From Adineta ricciae (taxonomy: Eukaryota; Rotifera; Eurotatoria; Adinetida; Adinetidae): a stretch of DNA of 64,000 bases. How positions within the stretch are numbered: the first letter of the stretch is position 1; each line of letters opens with the position of its first letter. Positions 44,910 to 58,300 of this stretch are shown piece by piece. Both the position numbers and the translations under genes were made by a program. The notes beneath the pieces were generated by a model. It was not told where the DNA came from. It saw only the letters and a program-made list of their open reading frames with translations, and ran no database searches. The DNA is taken from positions 62,001-126,000 of the forward strand of contig CAJNOJ010000066.1 of assembly GCA_905250025.1 (NCBI GenBank), written 5' to 3'.

Positions 44910-46131
44910 TCAGACATACAACGATTTGTTTTCATCCTGTCCTATCGGATGCTGTTGCATTGTCTTCTCTTGATAAGCGTTCCCTCTTGAGGATCCATTC
45001 AGTCTCGGTATTATGGAAGTACAACATATTCTCAGCCAATTCTGTACAATGCCATGATGGAATGGACTTCGTCCGACATTCAAAAATTTGCCAGTAACCT
45101 TTACAACAAAGAAAATAATACTGGTTTATCCACAGTGTAATCAAGATGGTACCTGTTCAAAAGTGGTGATATTTTTCGATACAAGAATAATATGAAGCCC
45201 GAAAAGACCACCAGCCGGTCCAACGAGCAACACTGTACAAAATACGAGTATAAATGCAATGAACACTCTTACTTGTAGAAGGTTATCGCGCAAGGTTATG
45301 ATTAAATATAATGAGCAAATAAACGTCAGGTTGATATGAACCAGAAGCATGAACAAAAATCGGAGAAAAAAACGATAATTGCGACGGCCTACACAATTAC
45401 ATAACCACTAGAATAATTATGAAGATTAGTTTATATTTATAGCCGACACTTTATGTACCGGACAATGATGATCCATAGTCTAAGTAAAGAAAAGAGAAGA
45501 TTGAAACATATGTAATGTTCAATGTATGTGATTATACGCACGTCGATACAAAAACCACAATGCCGGCAATGATGCGAACGAGGTGATTTAACAATAAAAC
45601 ATGTCGGACACAATGTCACATCAAAGTCCATCTGATTGATCGAATATAGTATCCTTTCTGTTTTTAATTGAGATTCATCATGTTGTTGATCAGTGCGACC
45701 TATTCGTATGTTGAAATGAAAACGACTTTTCGACCAAAATCTATGTACTTGGATGATACGTTCCAGGATCCATTAACATCGACTGAAGAAAATTTTGCGC
45801 GACGTAAAATACGAATAGGCCATGCATGATTGGTATCGCTTCAGAGACATTATGGTAATACCATGGGCAACTTAATATAGATTGATGTTTTTGCAAATGA
45901 GTTTTCCTGTATGGAAAAGGAACTTTTCAAATCAACCTACACGAAGATAAAGTAGAGTATTGTCAAGAAAATGAAGAAGAACCAAGCCACAAATGGGTAA
46001 ATTAATGCTTTTGAACAATTTAAATTTGACTTTCGAGGAAAATGTTGTTTATCAGTTTTTGTTAGTGATGTATGGGGAGAATTAGCAATCTCTACTGATG
46101 GTTGTAGATTTTTTACTGACGATATCTTCAT
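44910..46131 (-). CDS. DHHC palmitoyltransferase, ZDHHC5/8-like
   Basis: This is an S-acyltransferase with four TM helices. The order is TM1 (YPFVAWFFFIFLTILYFIF), TM2 (IMHGLFVFYVAQNFLQSML) ending in MDPGTY, then the Cys-rich domain with CPTCFIVKSPRSHHCRHCGF, TMDHHCP, WLCNCVGRRNYRFF. TM3/TM4 follow (FMLLVHINLTFICSLYLIIT; FIAFILVFCTVLLVGPAGGL). The catalytic DHHC lies in a 21-nt exon between two short introns. A TTxE motif (ITTFEQ) is followed by VTGKFLNVGRSPFHHGIVQN, which resembles the EQVTGKF stretch of ZDHHC5/8. The tail is short (stop at 44910), lacking the long cytosolic tail of vertebrate ZDHHC5/8. A start upstream of 46131 cannot be excluded. Confidence 0.85.
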
Positions 46132-47606
46132 CGTATGTTGTTTTTACCACGACACTGGTTGAAGCCGATGATTCACAGAATCAATGCCAAATGAGACACA
46201 CTGACGGGCGCCAAGCATTCCGAGCGTTTTATCAGTGCAGCTTGTTTTGTGGAGAATTCAGCCGAGTATGACTTTCGAACTTGAATTTAAGTCATATAAA
46301 ATGTGACTTAAAGAATTGGATCGAGCTGAATTTCAATATCACTTGTGTTAAACAATTGTGTTGAAACTGCTTCTTATTCAATGACAGAATAGTGTTCTCT
46401 ATTTTAAAATGTTGTACCTGAGTGTTTATGAGTACAGAGAAATTGAAATGAGAAGCTGTCTAACTGAGGAAATTAAATGCTTGTGCCTCATCTATATTTA
46501 GCTCTTATATCTATGTGTATATTTGCACAAACCAGATAACATCCCATGTCGATTGAATAGGAAGAAGTCTATATACTATAAGCACATTATTCTATGTGCG
46601 AAATGAACTATGACTAGCTAATTCATTTGAATTGTTTCTTAATTGAAAATTTAATGTGTAATGTCGTCTTGTGAACATACGGCATAGAAATGGCGAAGTG
46701 ATAATTAAAATAGAGACGACTCGTATGAAACCCATGGTATGTACTAAGGATTTCATTATATCATCAGCAGTCATTTTGTATAGAGTAAAGTGAAGTAAAA
46801 TCGTTTTGGTAAATCAAAATTTGTCACACAAGTTCTACAAATGGCGTAAGAAATGTGCGCACACTCTTGTCAGATTGTATCTAATGCAAATGAAACAGAT
46901 TCTATCCTATTGTTGGTTGATCGCACTATGAAACTTGTGTAGAATGACAGTCGATATTCGGTAAGGATACTATTATATTCACTTTACTGTTGAAAATAAT
47001 CTATAACACGATGGTATCAATATCAAATTGCTAATTTTGTCAGTTGTAGAAGCTTCTGTGATCCATGATATTTAAAGAAAAAAATCGGTGACTGTATGTA
47101 TACAGTGTCTAAGGCAATGGACAGTTGTTCTTGGTCATAGCTTAATTCGAACGCCATCTTTGTTCAATTTCCCTAGGGTGGCATATAGAGGTCACAGTAA
47201 GAAAAATAAATTTGAGTAGAAGCTTCTCATACGACTATATTGTAGAAAAATTTCTTATTTACATTGGAAAAATACTGTAAACTTTAGAAAAAAAACTATG
47301 TCTCTATGGTAACAAATGCCTGAATGACATCTGAATACTATCAAGGGTAGCATTTTTGAAGCATATGTATTGATTTTGAACGAAGTAACCAAGTGATTGG
47401 CTAGCCGAACATTTGATGACATAAGCTTTGAAAACATTCTTTGACACATCTAGTTCATAACTCTAATGAGCTTTTCGTTTTAGAAGAAGTTGAAGAAAGA
47501 CAGAATCAATTCTCTCTTCCGTTTCTCTCTTGCCAGGTGAAGCAATGTAAGTGCACAACATTCCCCTTGTCCCACAAAGACATTTTCTTCTTTTTCCAAT
47601 AGAGAC
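46132..47606. other. Intergenic, divergent upstream region
   Basis: About 1.5 kb between the starts of the palmitoyltransferase and centriolin genes. A GTAAGT donor near 47549 and an acceptor at 47602 probably bound a 5' UTR intron of centriolin. No coding sequence was recognised. Confidence 0.45.
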
Positions 47607-50600
47607 ATGGACAATGAAGCGAATGATCAGGGAAGCCGTAATAGTCGATATCCAGAACCTGTAGATTCACCTTTTACCTCCCGTAATACATTGAATTCCA
47701 TCGATTCTGACGACGAACAAGTAGACAACGATCATATCACATCTCCATCTCGATCAAAAAGTACGGATGGTCGTCGAACTCGCAACGTTTCCACCGCGCA
47801 AGCCTTTACTCCAACAGCAACTAGTGTCGATCGTTTTAAATATGGCATTCGCTATATTACCGATGGATTTCTACGTAAAGTAAGCAAACAGAATAACGTC
47901 GGCCGCATTCGTTCGTTAAATCTCAGCAATCTACGTGATAAAAAGATTCGTTACATTGAAAATCTTCAAACATTAATTAACTTAGAAAATCTGGATTTGT
48001 CGAATAATCTGATCGAAAAGATCGATGGATTGAAAACATTGAAGAAGCTCAAGCACTTGCTTTTAGCAAACAATTTCATCAATACAATATCGAACATTGA
48101 AGAACTCTCTCGTCTAGAAATTCTCGATCTTCATCAAAATCAGATTCAAACAGTACCTGTTTGGTTTGGACGAAAGTTATCGTTACTGAAAACTTTGAAC
48201 TTAGCTAACAATCAAATCGCGTCATTTGATCAGATAGCACGATTGCGAACGTTATATGAATTACGGGAACTTTATCTTCAAGGAAATCCTCTCGATCAAA
48301 ACGAACATTATCGGTTGCTTGTGATTTCATATGTGCCAAGTTTGCAAACACTAGACGGAACTCGAATAACTGATGAAGAGCGAAAACAAGCGAAAGAACA
48401 GTGAGAATATTCTTAAGAACGATTCGATGATGAAGACAGATTTTGATTTTTGTAGATTTATCCAGCAAGAAGTCCAAAATCTACTTCATGAATTAGAACG
48501 TCGTGATAATGAATGTCGACGATTGAGTACTCAAGCAACGACCAATGAACAACAACTGGAGAAAACGAGTGATAAACTACAATCAATTGAAAGTAAAAGT
48601 GTTTTACAAGCAAAAGAAATTCGAGTAAGAATTCATCGCTATGAACGAAGAGAGAAAGTTTTCATTCGGCAAATAACCTTGAGAACAGGAATGAACCTTG
48701 AAGTGCTTTTTTCAACTAGTCGCGATCTGTCGTGCTTTGTAATCGTGTCTGACAAGTTTTGCTAATCTTCTTAATTCGATTAAATTAACAGAATGGGAAC
48801 ATTTTGCTGCCTGAAACAATCACTGATGTTCTAATGAACAAACTGCGCGGGGTAACGAAACTAATTCGCGTAGAATATGATCTGACTCTTCTTAATTTCT
48901 CCTTTGTGATTTCGTATATTTAAAAATGAACGATTTTGTTTGATATCACGACTTTCTTTTCAGGAATTACAAGAACGGTTAGCTACTAGTGAAGGACTTC
49001 TTCAACGGAAAACCGCATTACTTCATCAATCTTGTGAGAAGCAATTTAAACTCGAACAAGAATTAGCTTTTTACAAAATCGATTTAAAATTCGATCGACT
49101 TAGTAATAAAAAGCTTTTCGAGTGGCCAAAAAGTAAACACTTCTCTCTTCTTTCTCAGGTCTCTCAAGACAGCTAAATCGAAGAAATAGTCTTGATCAAA
49201 GGACTGATGACGACAGTCCTTTCACATTTGATCAATATCTCGAAAATACAGAACACCGATCTGCTAGGTAATTCAACGACAAACTTCGTTTGCACAAAAG
49301 TTTTTCATTCTTTTTCTTTTAAGTGCTAGTCATTGGCAAACCAATGACATTCAACGAATATTAGGCAGTGCTCCTGATGGAAAATTTCATCATGCGGGTA
49401 TGTTAGACATCTTATTCGAACTGCTCAACATTCATTTTCCGAAAAATAGACGACGAAAGACTATACAACGAAAAGTTATTACAACTTGCCCTGAGTGTCA
49501 ATGAGTTAACATCTATGCAAGCTAAACAACAACGAATTGAAGAAAGTTTACAAAGTGTACCGCGAGGAGATGAATTCCATGCCACAGTGGAAGTAAGTTC
49601 CTGAAAAGTTGACATTTTTCTTCAGATGTTGGTTTCTGTTTGTTTCTGCAGCATCTCTCTGATGATCTGAATAATCTACAGACTGAAATAATGAATAAAG
49701 TCGATGATGTACACGAACTGAAACTCGTTCTCAGCAATCTACGAACCGATCAAGGAAATGGTTTGGATTCCGATTTGGAACAAGTTACCATCGAATTAAA
49801 ACTTGACGAAGGTGTCCGACAACATATTATCAAAGCGAAAGAAGCGCAATCAACTAATCCTAGCAACGGTGAAACATTTTTCGAACTGACATCTTCTCAA
49901 GGAACTCCATTATCAGGTATTTACAATACAGTTTTTTTCTCTTCGATCTCCCGTTCATTCTGTGTTTATATTCAAAACATTCAGCTGTGATTGCGTTTGT
50001 TTCTATGCTCAACAAACATTGAGAATAAATGTTCGTCATTCTTTTTTTCGATTTCGATGTGCCCACAATGTCAATGGCATCATTTCATTGAAAGTGTATG
50101 ATTTACTCATACAATCTAATTCGACTTTGTTCTCTCCCTCTCGCTTATCTCATCATACTACCATGATGTACCATTTTCGATCGTTTTTTCACACATCAAT
50201 AGCAAAAGTTCAATTACGAGGCTTGCTCTTTCGCATTGTAAAAGATTGTTAGTAGACAAGAGAACAAAAGGAGAGAAAAAAAAGAACGAGTACAGTTGTT
50301 TGGTGTATCAAGGTTAGTCAGACGTAATCGAACATGCTAAGATTATGATTGTTGTAAGTTGTTGAAACGATATGAACTATTTTTGTATTGATTTTAGGTG
50401 TATCGACACGTGTAGATCTACTTGAGATTGCTTTAGCAGCGAATGTTGAACAACTTCGAGCAAAAGAAATAAGTGAACACGAAGCACAAAATAAAATTCT
50501 CGAATTGAAAAGTGCACTACAACGTGAACAAAATCAAGCGCATGAACGTATTCAACACATTGAAGACATGGCTGAACGAGAGAAGCAACGCATTCTGAAA

Positions 50601-53600
50601 CATTTGGAAGATGAAAAACGATTTACACGAGATATTATCTCGAAATCGGAAACAATGATTGAACAACTCAAACGTGAATTAAGTTGTGAACGACGAAGGA
50701 AAACAGACGAAGAGAAAAACCGAGATGCACTAAGAGATATTTATAAAAAAATTACGCCGCAACCAGATAGAAATTTAACAAAATTCAACCAAAACAATAC
50801 TTTTACGAAAGATACAAACCAAGATCCTGATAATCACGACGACGACGACAACGACGACGATGAAGAATCTCGGTTAGATAATGAAACAACAGTATATCAC
50901 AAAGATGATCCATTTTTTGCATCGACACCACGCGATCGGTCGTTGTTAATGGAAGAAAATGAGAATTCTGATTCGAATGCGCTTCGTCGTCAACTTGAAG
51001 AACAACTGAGAAATGCCGAGGATGACTCCATGCTAGTTGATCAACAAGAGCAACCAACCAAAGAACCAGCAACGTACCGTTCAGGCTTACCACCTATATC
51101 AAAACGAAGGTTAACTAAAAATCCGATATCGAGTGCATCCTCAACATCATCATTTGAAAAATCCCAAAAGCCAAGGACAAAAATCGACTCCACATCAAAT
51201 GTGGAAGGTAAGTGGAATATAGTACACGATTCCCATCAACGGTAGTTATCGCTGAAAACGTTCTATCGATTTTTTACAGTCTCAAGATCGATATCATGGA
51301 GTTTCTTTTTTCTAATATAGATGAAGATGAAAATGACTTATTGTTTCGTCTTCACGGTTATATGAAAGGTGGCCAAGCAAATACGTCTGGCTTGGGAGAT
51401 CTTGCGCGAACAACAGTCAATGATTCAGGTTACTCAAGTCAACAGACGGGTAGAGAGACAAAGAAGACCAATGATAAATTAGAATCTCTTCTTTCGACTC
51501 AACCGTTCTCTTGCTACAACAAATGTTTTATTGATCCCGAACAATTCAATCGCGAATATACCGTCGGTATTGTCACTACAAGAGCTGACCAACAACAACA
51601 GCAACAGCGTTTCTATGATTCATCCAAAGTTGGCAATGTTACCTTGTATCCAACACCAGATGGTTATGTTCTCGGACCACATTCAATCACGGTTCCTCAA
51701 GAAACTTTACCTCTCTATGGCAATGGATCTCCACCGCATTCACTGACTCATACCGATTCTCAATATTTTGCATGTGTCAATATACCACCGGATGCTCTTT
51801 CTTCGAATCGGCCGTCGACATCCTCACGAGATAATCGAGAGGAAGTACGTTTACAAGGACCTATTATTCTTCGTCAAGATACAGTGACGAAATCTGAGAA
51901 TGTCTCTCCTGTCTCAGTTAAAATTCGTAGTTTGAAATTTCCTGAAGTTGAACAAAGTCCAACTACAGATTCGAATTTAATTCGTCGTGAAATTGATCGT
52001 ACTTCGGATGAACTTGATTATCTTCGATTGAAACTTCAACAGCAAGAAGAAAATCTTCCACACGATCATCAATTGCACGTGTTCAAAGACTCGTTGGAAC
52101 AACAAATACGAGGTGAGCTATTTCAGGACATTGTATAGAATGATCAAGGCTCGATGTTTAGAAATTGAACGTGTCAAAACTATTCATCGAGATATGATCA
52201 ACAGTGGTCGTGGAAGTGAAGCGAATCTTCTTGATATCTCTCAACAAGTTCAACGAATCCAACGAAATGTGCATGAAAATTTAAGTCCATCACTTTCGCG
52301 TCTAACTGAAGAAGCAACCCGAATCAATCCGGGCAGATTAATTCCCATATCTGCTGATAACCATTGGATATGTACAGTTCCGCGTCATGCAGATTTAGAA
52401 CAAACCATTGCTGATCTCGAAGGTAGACTTGAACAACAACGCAGAGAATTAACTGATCTGAGACAGGAAAATCGTCGATTAATGAAACGATCAATGAAAA
52501 TGGATGCTCTAGATTTAGCTTCAACACACAAACGATCACGATCGATTGCTGATCTAACCGATAAAGAAAATCTCCAAGTAGATGCACCTTCTTTCGATAA
52601 GTATATAACATAAACTAATTTAGGATGATATTTTCATTTTGGAACAACAACTTCTTCGACGACAACGCGATATTGCAGTTGCCAACGAACAATTGAGAGA
52701 AATGACTTCGTTATCACATAGCGTATGTCAATAAATAATCTGTCTCCTTTTTTCTGTATTTATTTACTTATCTTGTTTCAGGTTGTTCAAGACTTAAAAG
52801 CCGCTCGTCAACGACAAGCAATTGCCAAACGTGAAACTAAAGGCCTCGAACAAAAAGTCGAGATCTTAACTCGAAAACTGTATACTCTCACTAATGATAC
52901 AAAGCAAGCAGATGAATCCTTTGTGAAAGCATCGAATAATTGTCAACTAATGACCATGGAACAAGCTAAATTAGACAAGGTTTTTCTCTTCTTCATTTAC
53001 TTCAACATTCAACAACGATCTTTCTTCTTTTTACCTCTAGATCATCGATGAAAAACGAGCTTTAGCGATTGTTCTCGACGAACAACTCCATGCATCGTTC
53101 CATTCACTCAATTCTCTTCTTCATACATCAATGAAATGTTTACAAGAATTAACATCCGCTACCACCACTATTACTACAGAAGATGAGTTACGTTTCAATT
53201 CGTTACCTTCACCATCATTTCAACCACCATCTCAATCATCCAAGATTCCACCGGAAGAAATGCAACGACAGATTTCACATGTAATCGCGGAACATAGTCG
53301 TGTTCTTTCGCGCTATCATGCGATATTACAGCAGCAAAAACAAAAATCTAGTTCACTGAAAACTGAAGTTACCGAAAGCGAAGCCATGCTTGCCAATGTC
53401 AAATCCGAACTAGATGCATACAATGAACAACTGAGAAAGAACGCTCAGGAACTTCTGCAAGTAAGAAATGCATGTTTTTCGAAAGTTTTCAGTAATTTTT
53501 CTTTTATTATGAAAAAAAATAGGATAAGAATGTTTTGGAAGAACTGGAACGAGTCAAAGAATTGAAATCAGATAAATTATCTGAACTTGAACGGCTAATC

Positions 53601-55119
53601 GAACGTCGTCAAGCGCAAGAAAAACATGCCCAAAAAGAATTAGAACAATTAGCGAATGAACAGCAGCGTTTAAAGAAACAATACAAAGATGCTGTTGTTG
53701 AACACGATCAATTGCAACATAATATCGAAGCTGATCGTCAAATTCTCAGTGAAATGAAAAACGAGTCAGGACAATTACGTGAACAAATCAAAACATTCCT
53801 GGACGAAAAAGAACAACTGGATGAAGCATGTGATCTATTAGCGAAGAAATGTGAAGCGTTACATAATGCGTGCAAGGAGAAGGAACAGAGCAGTTTGCCA
53901 GGACTGATTTCTCAGATTGATGAGAAATTAACTGTATGTAAGAGTCTAGAAGATGAAGTAGTCAAACTGAAATCGGAGAAGACACGTTGTTTGGAAGAAG
54001 TGACCGAAATGAAGGAAAAAATCGAAAAGAAACGTATCGAACTCGGACATTCAACAAACGGCTTCGATACCGATCGGCTCAATCAAGATCTACGACAACG
54101 TATAAGACGTAGTGAACAAGATTTAGATCGCATCAATCAAACGATCGAAGAACGCAATCGCACGTTAAATGAATTGAATACCATGGTCGCATATTCAAGA
54201 AGTATCATGAAGGTAAAACAAATTCCAACGTTAATACTTTCTCCATGTGAAATTCTTTTGTAATAGGGCGGTCCAATAAATGAAAACTATCGAAATCTCA
54301 AATCCGATCCATCATCGAGCTTTCCACTCATGGATCAACGATACCAGTAAATCAAATATTGTCTGTTTCCTTTCAGTTTTGTTGTTTTCACTTTTTAAGA
54401 CAAGAAAATCACATGTATTACGAGACGAAAATCCAACGACTTACGGCAGCACTGGACGAAAAAGAACAAGAACTGCGTGCATTGAATATGCAGTTGATCA
54501 TGTGAGTACCCGATGATCGAATGACAACGTGATCGAATATGTCTTTATCGATAATTTCTCAGGGCAAAGGATGAGCTTCTTCAAATGCAATACAAAATTC
54601 AAAATCAGGAAACCAATGCCGAAGCCGTTCGAAATTCTATGCAAGTTGAATTAGATAAACTTCGACATTGGTTACAAATCTACGAAAATCGCAAAGCTGT
54701 TCTACGCCCACAATATCACGAAACATTGAAAGAACTAGAACTGAAATTACACGAACAGGAAATGTTCTTTCGCAAACAAATCAAAGATCTCGATGCGGAG
54801 ATGAAACGAAAATATCACGGCAGACCCACCGATGATTCCGGGTAAGAAACGATTTTCACTACTGATAGTCAGAAGATATTCTCTCTTTCGCTTGTTTTTC
54901 TGCAGATTCTTTAGCGATACGACCATTGGTGATAACCGTATTTCTCCATCAATCGATACGAACGATACATCGATGTTACGTGAACAGATTCAGAATATCT
55001 TCTCTCAACATGCTCAAGAATTGGATAAATGCAATTCGAAATACAAAACGAACTTATCGAACTTAAAAAATCGTCTTCATGAATTAGAAAATTCCACAAT
55101 CAATACAACGACCTATTAG
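47607..55119 (+). CDS. CNTRL: Centriolin
   Basis: Centriolin sits on the mother centriole's subdistal appendages and at the midbody ring, where it anchors exocyst and SNARE proteins for abscission. About 20 exons run through to a TAG at 55117-55119. The N-terminus holds GIRYITDGFLRKVSKQNNV, then LRRs (IRSLNLSNL, LENLDLSNNLIEKIDGL, LEILDLHQNQIQTVPVWFG, LKTLNLANNQI) and an LRR cap. After the LRRs comes the diagnostic QFKLEQELAFYKIDLKF, then coiled coil broken by a Pro/Gly-rich insert (VTLYPTPDGYVLGPHSI) that human centriolin also has. Coiled coil continues to the end. Most introns are ~50 nt; two are long (48625-48963 and 49918-50398). The reading frame changes near 52093-52138, best explained by a 46-nt intron with a weak GTTGGA donor. 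It is shorter than the ~2,300-residue human protein. Confidence 0.9.
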
Positions 55120-55380
55120 CTTAGAATCTTAGTCTCAGATATTGAAACATTCTCTCCTGTTTTGTTTTTACATTGTTAACAGAGCTTTTCTTTTCTCGTA
55201 GTCTAGATAACCCAATATCTTTCTTTGTCGGTTTTTCTTTTTATTACTTAAAAGAGCAACAACGAAAAAAAGACACATGGTACGTTATTCTTGCGTAGAA
55301 AAATACAAGCCAAGAGAACAAATTGTCACGAGACTAAAAGTTATAAAGAAAATATCGCTGTCATCATCGACTCTATCTGA

Positions 55381-58300
55381 TCAATGTTGGAGAAGAATAG
55401 CAGCAGCATCACTACGGCCAATTTGATTAAGCACATTGATCAGATTAACGAGTGATTCTTGTCGTGCTTCCCATAAGGTTAACAAATGTTCCGTTGGACT
55501 GGATTTTGTTGCGAAATATTGAAGATAACTACAGAAAACATTTCGTCATCGTTTCGAAACGTTTCATTGAACTTACTTGATTCCGAGAAGATTATTTGCA
55601 AACATGCGCCAATCATTGCCGAGTGAATTCGGTGGATCTAATACTATACAAAGTTTTTGACGAACGAGTGACGATAATCTGTGAGTAGAAGGGCAGAGAT
55701 TAGCTTAGCATGATTTTTGTTTGATTTTTCTCTTACTTTGATCCTTCTTTATTTGTTTTCACAGGAAGACGTTGTCGTATCGAAGATGTATTATATCCCG
55801 GATTATGTAGAAACTAGAATGGACAAATGAATGTCGCATTGAAGCAAAGATCCGTATCGATCTCGTTAGTTTACTTACATTATGTGTGTTAATACATAAA
55901 CGTGTGTGTAATGCACTGTCGAGTATCGTCGGCTGATAGACATCGATATGCATAGCTAAATGGTCGATAAATGGTGTTGATGAATGTTCATTATTCAGTT
56001 GTATATTAGGAATAATAAAAATAAAGCACGATCGATCAAATCTTGTTGACCAAAATGTTTTCAATGGGATTTCTTTGTAGCCAATGTTAATTCTTGACGT
56101 GGATGAGAGTTCCAAATCCACGTTGATACATATTTGATCTTCATAATCATGTAGAACGAATTCTTTCGGTTGGTCACATAGGTAATTTTGTAACGCGAAT
56201 TCTTCGGTTAAACAACGTTCCAACGCGTCCGTTGTGGCATCGAGAAAACGTAAACGTAATGTCGAGACAGTTTCATTAGATATCGTGTCGGTCGATGAAC
56301 GATTATAGAATGGAACCATTTGAATATATTTCGACGCATGATGATGTTTCGAAACCGATTCGCCGATCAATGCGTACGCGCCCATTGTTTCAAACTAAGA
56401 TCAAAGAAGAGAAGAAGAAATGATGAGACTCTCTCAAGATTAGAATTCACTTACAAGTATCGACATTTGTTGTTGGTTATTGAATTGTAAATAAACCGGC
56501 GTCGATATATTTTCTTGTCCGTATGTGAGAATAGACTTCCAATTGAGAATATCATCACTGAACATCAGACTCAATTTCCACGAAGATTCCAATACAGCTG
56601 TATGTTCGAATGAAAGGACAGCTGGTTTCAATAGAGTGATTTCAGATGGGCCAACTAATACAACAGGTGACAGGCGTGTGTGGCCATTGTTTAACACTGG
56701 CATTTGATTTTCGATATTAACTAAAGCAATATATACTAAATGATCGCCATCGAGTAGAACAGCATCTTCAGGAATTATTAATGATACACCTGTATTTGGA
56801 ATTTCCAGTCGACAACCTTTGTTATTAAGAATAGACACAGCGAAATAACGTAGATCTGTATGTTCTGGTAATGACTGAAGAATATTTTCATAGATGAGAT
56901 TTAAATGATTTTCGTTTGTAATTGATTGACTTGCTAGTGATGGATATCTAATATGATGAGATGCATAACTAGTTGTACTTAATGTAGCAGGATGTATAGA
57001 CGATTTAGCGGCGTAAATTTGTCGATTCAACGGCGATTCATTAAGTAACAATAATTTCTCTTTTTCTAATCCTGAATCGAAATTTGTTAACGAAACCGAA
57101 TTGTTTTGCGATGCACATGATCTAGTGGATGTTGTATCTTGTTGAATCGAATAGTAAAAAGGATATTCGGTTTTGTCAGTATGACATACGCCCAGATGAC
57201 TACTGCCGTTACTACTGGTGCCTTTCGACACTATGCATTTCGGTAGACCTAGTGAATAGGAAAAAAAGGAGTGTAACTAAATAAGTCGAGATATTGACTT
57301 TAGGAATATCAAATTTAATCAGAAAATGTCATTAACTATATCAGATATCTGCATGAGTCAAGGAAGCACGACTGAACTGGCCCTTGAGAATTCATCAGGG
57401 AAGATTACTTTGACGTTTTCTTTCTGAAATTTCTTTTTCATTTAGATTTTGATCAGATGTGAATTGATCGTGAAATAAAAAACGATTAAGATAACCGTTC
57501 AGTAGCTTTTTTCTATTACTTCTAGTATGTAGACATTGATTATTTTCTTCTCGATTGATTTTTCTCATTAGACATGACAAAGAGAAAAATCATCAAAATT
57601 CTTTTCAACAATTGTGAACGTATTGAGCAAATTAATACACATGCTGCAGATGATAAGCGTTCCTCCCATTTTCTTTCCTTATTCTTCTCTTTTCATGCAT
57701 TCATTCTCAGTTCGTTAATCTATCGAGTGGCCTCACTGACTGACCGCCGGCACACAATCACAGACACGCACTACAATTATCTCTGCGGTGTTCTCTTCTG
57801 TCCACACACATACACATATGCACAGATTGCTATCTGTCAGTTTGATCTCAATTTCATTGTTTTATTCGATCAATAAATATGCGTAGCAGAAAAAAAAACT
57901 CTTTTCAACCAATTTGCACTTTTGCCGCTTTACGACTGTACACATATTAAAGTTCAGCTGTTTCAGAGAAGTAGAGGAAGAGGAGGAAAAGTACAGGAGA
58001 AATATTTATTTATAAGTGCGCAAATGTCACTGTGTTTAGTCTAAACTCTCATTAAAGCGGAAGACGGAGAAGTAGATATGATAAGAGGAGATGAGAAAGA
58101 TTATATAATCACGACAATTACCTTTTTTTGACGTTGAACGTTGTCGACGACGCCAACAAATCAAGAAAAATAATATGGTTAGTAACAGGAAGATGAGAGC
58201 ACCGATACTAATCGATGAGTAGACGATCACATTAAGAGCAGACGACGAAACGAGAGTACCGCTACTACTACTAACAATATCTAAATAAAAAAAAAGAAGA

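Noticed and set aside
45141..45356. TM4 segment of the palmitoyltransferase as a retained intron (starts GTAAGA)
   Set aside because: The stretch is hydrophobic, stop-free and ends in the conserved TTxE motif, so it is coding despite the donor-like start.
57574..57876. 100-codon frame inside the large UNC5 intron
   Set aside because: Low complexity, no homology recognised, no coding context; UNC5 splices over it in phase.
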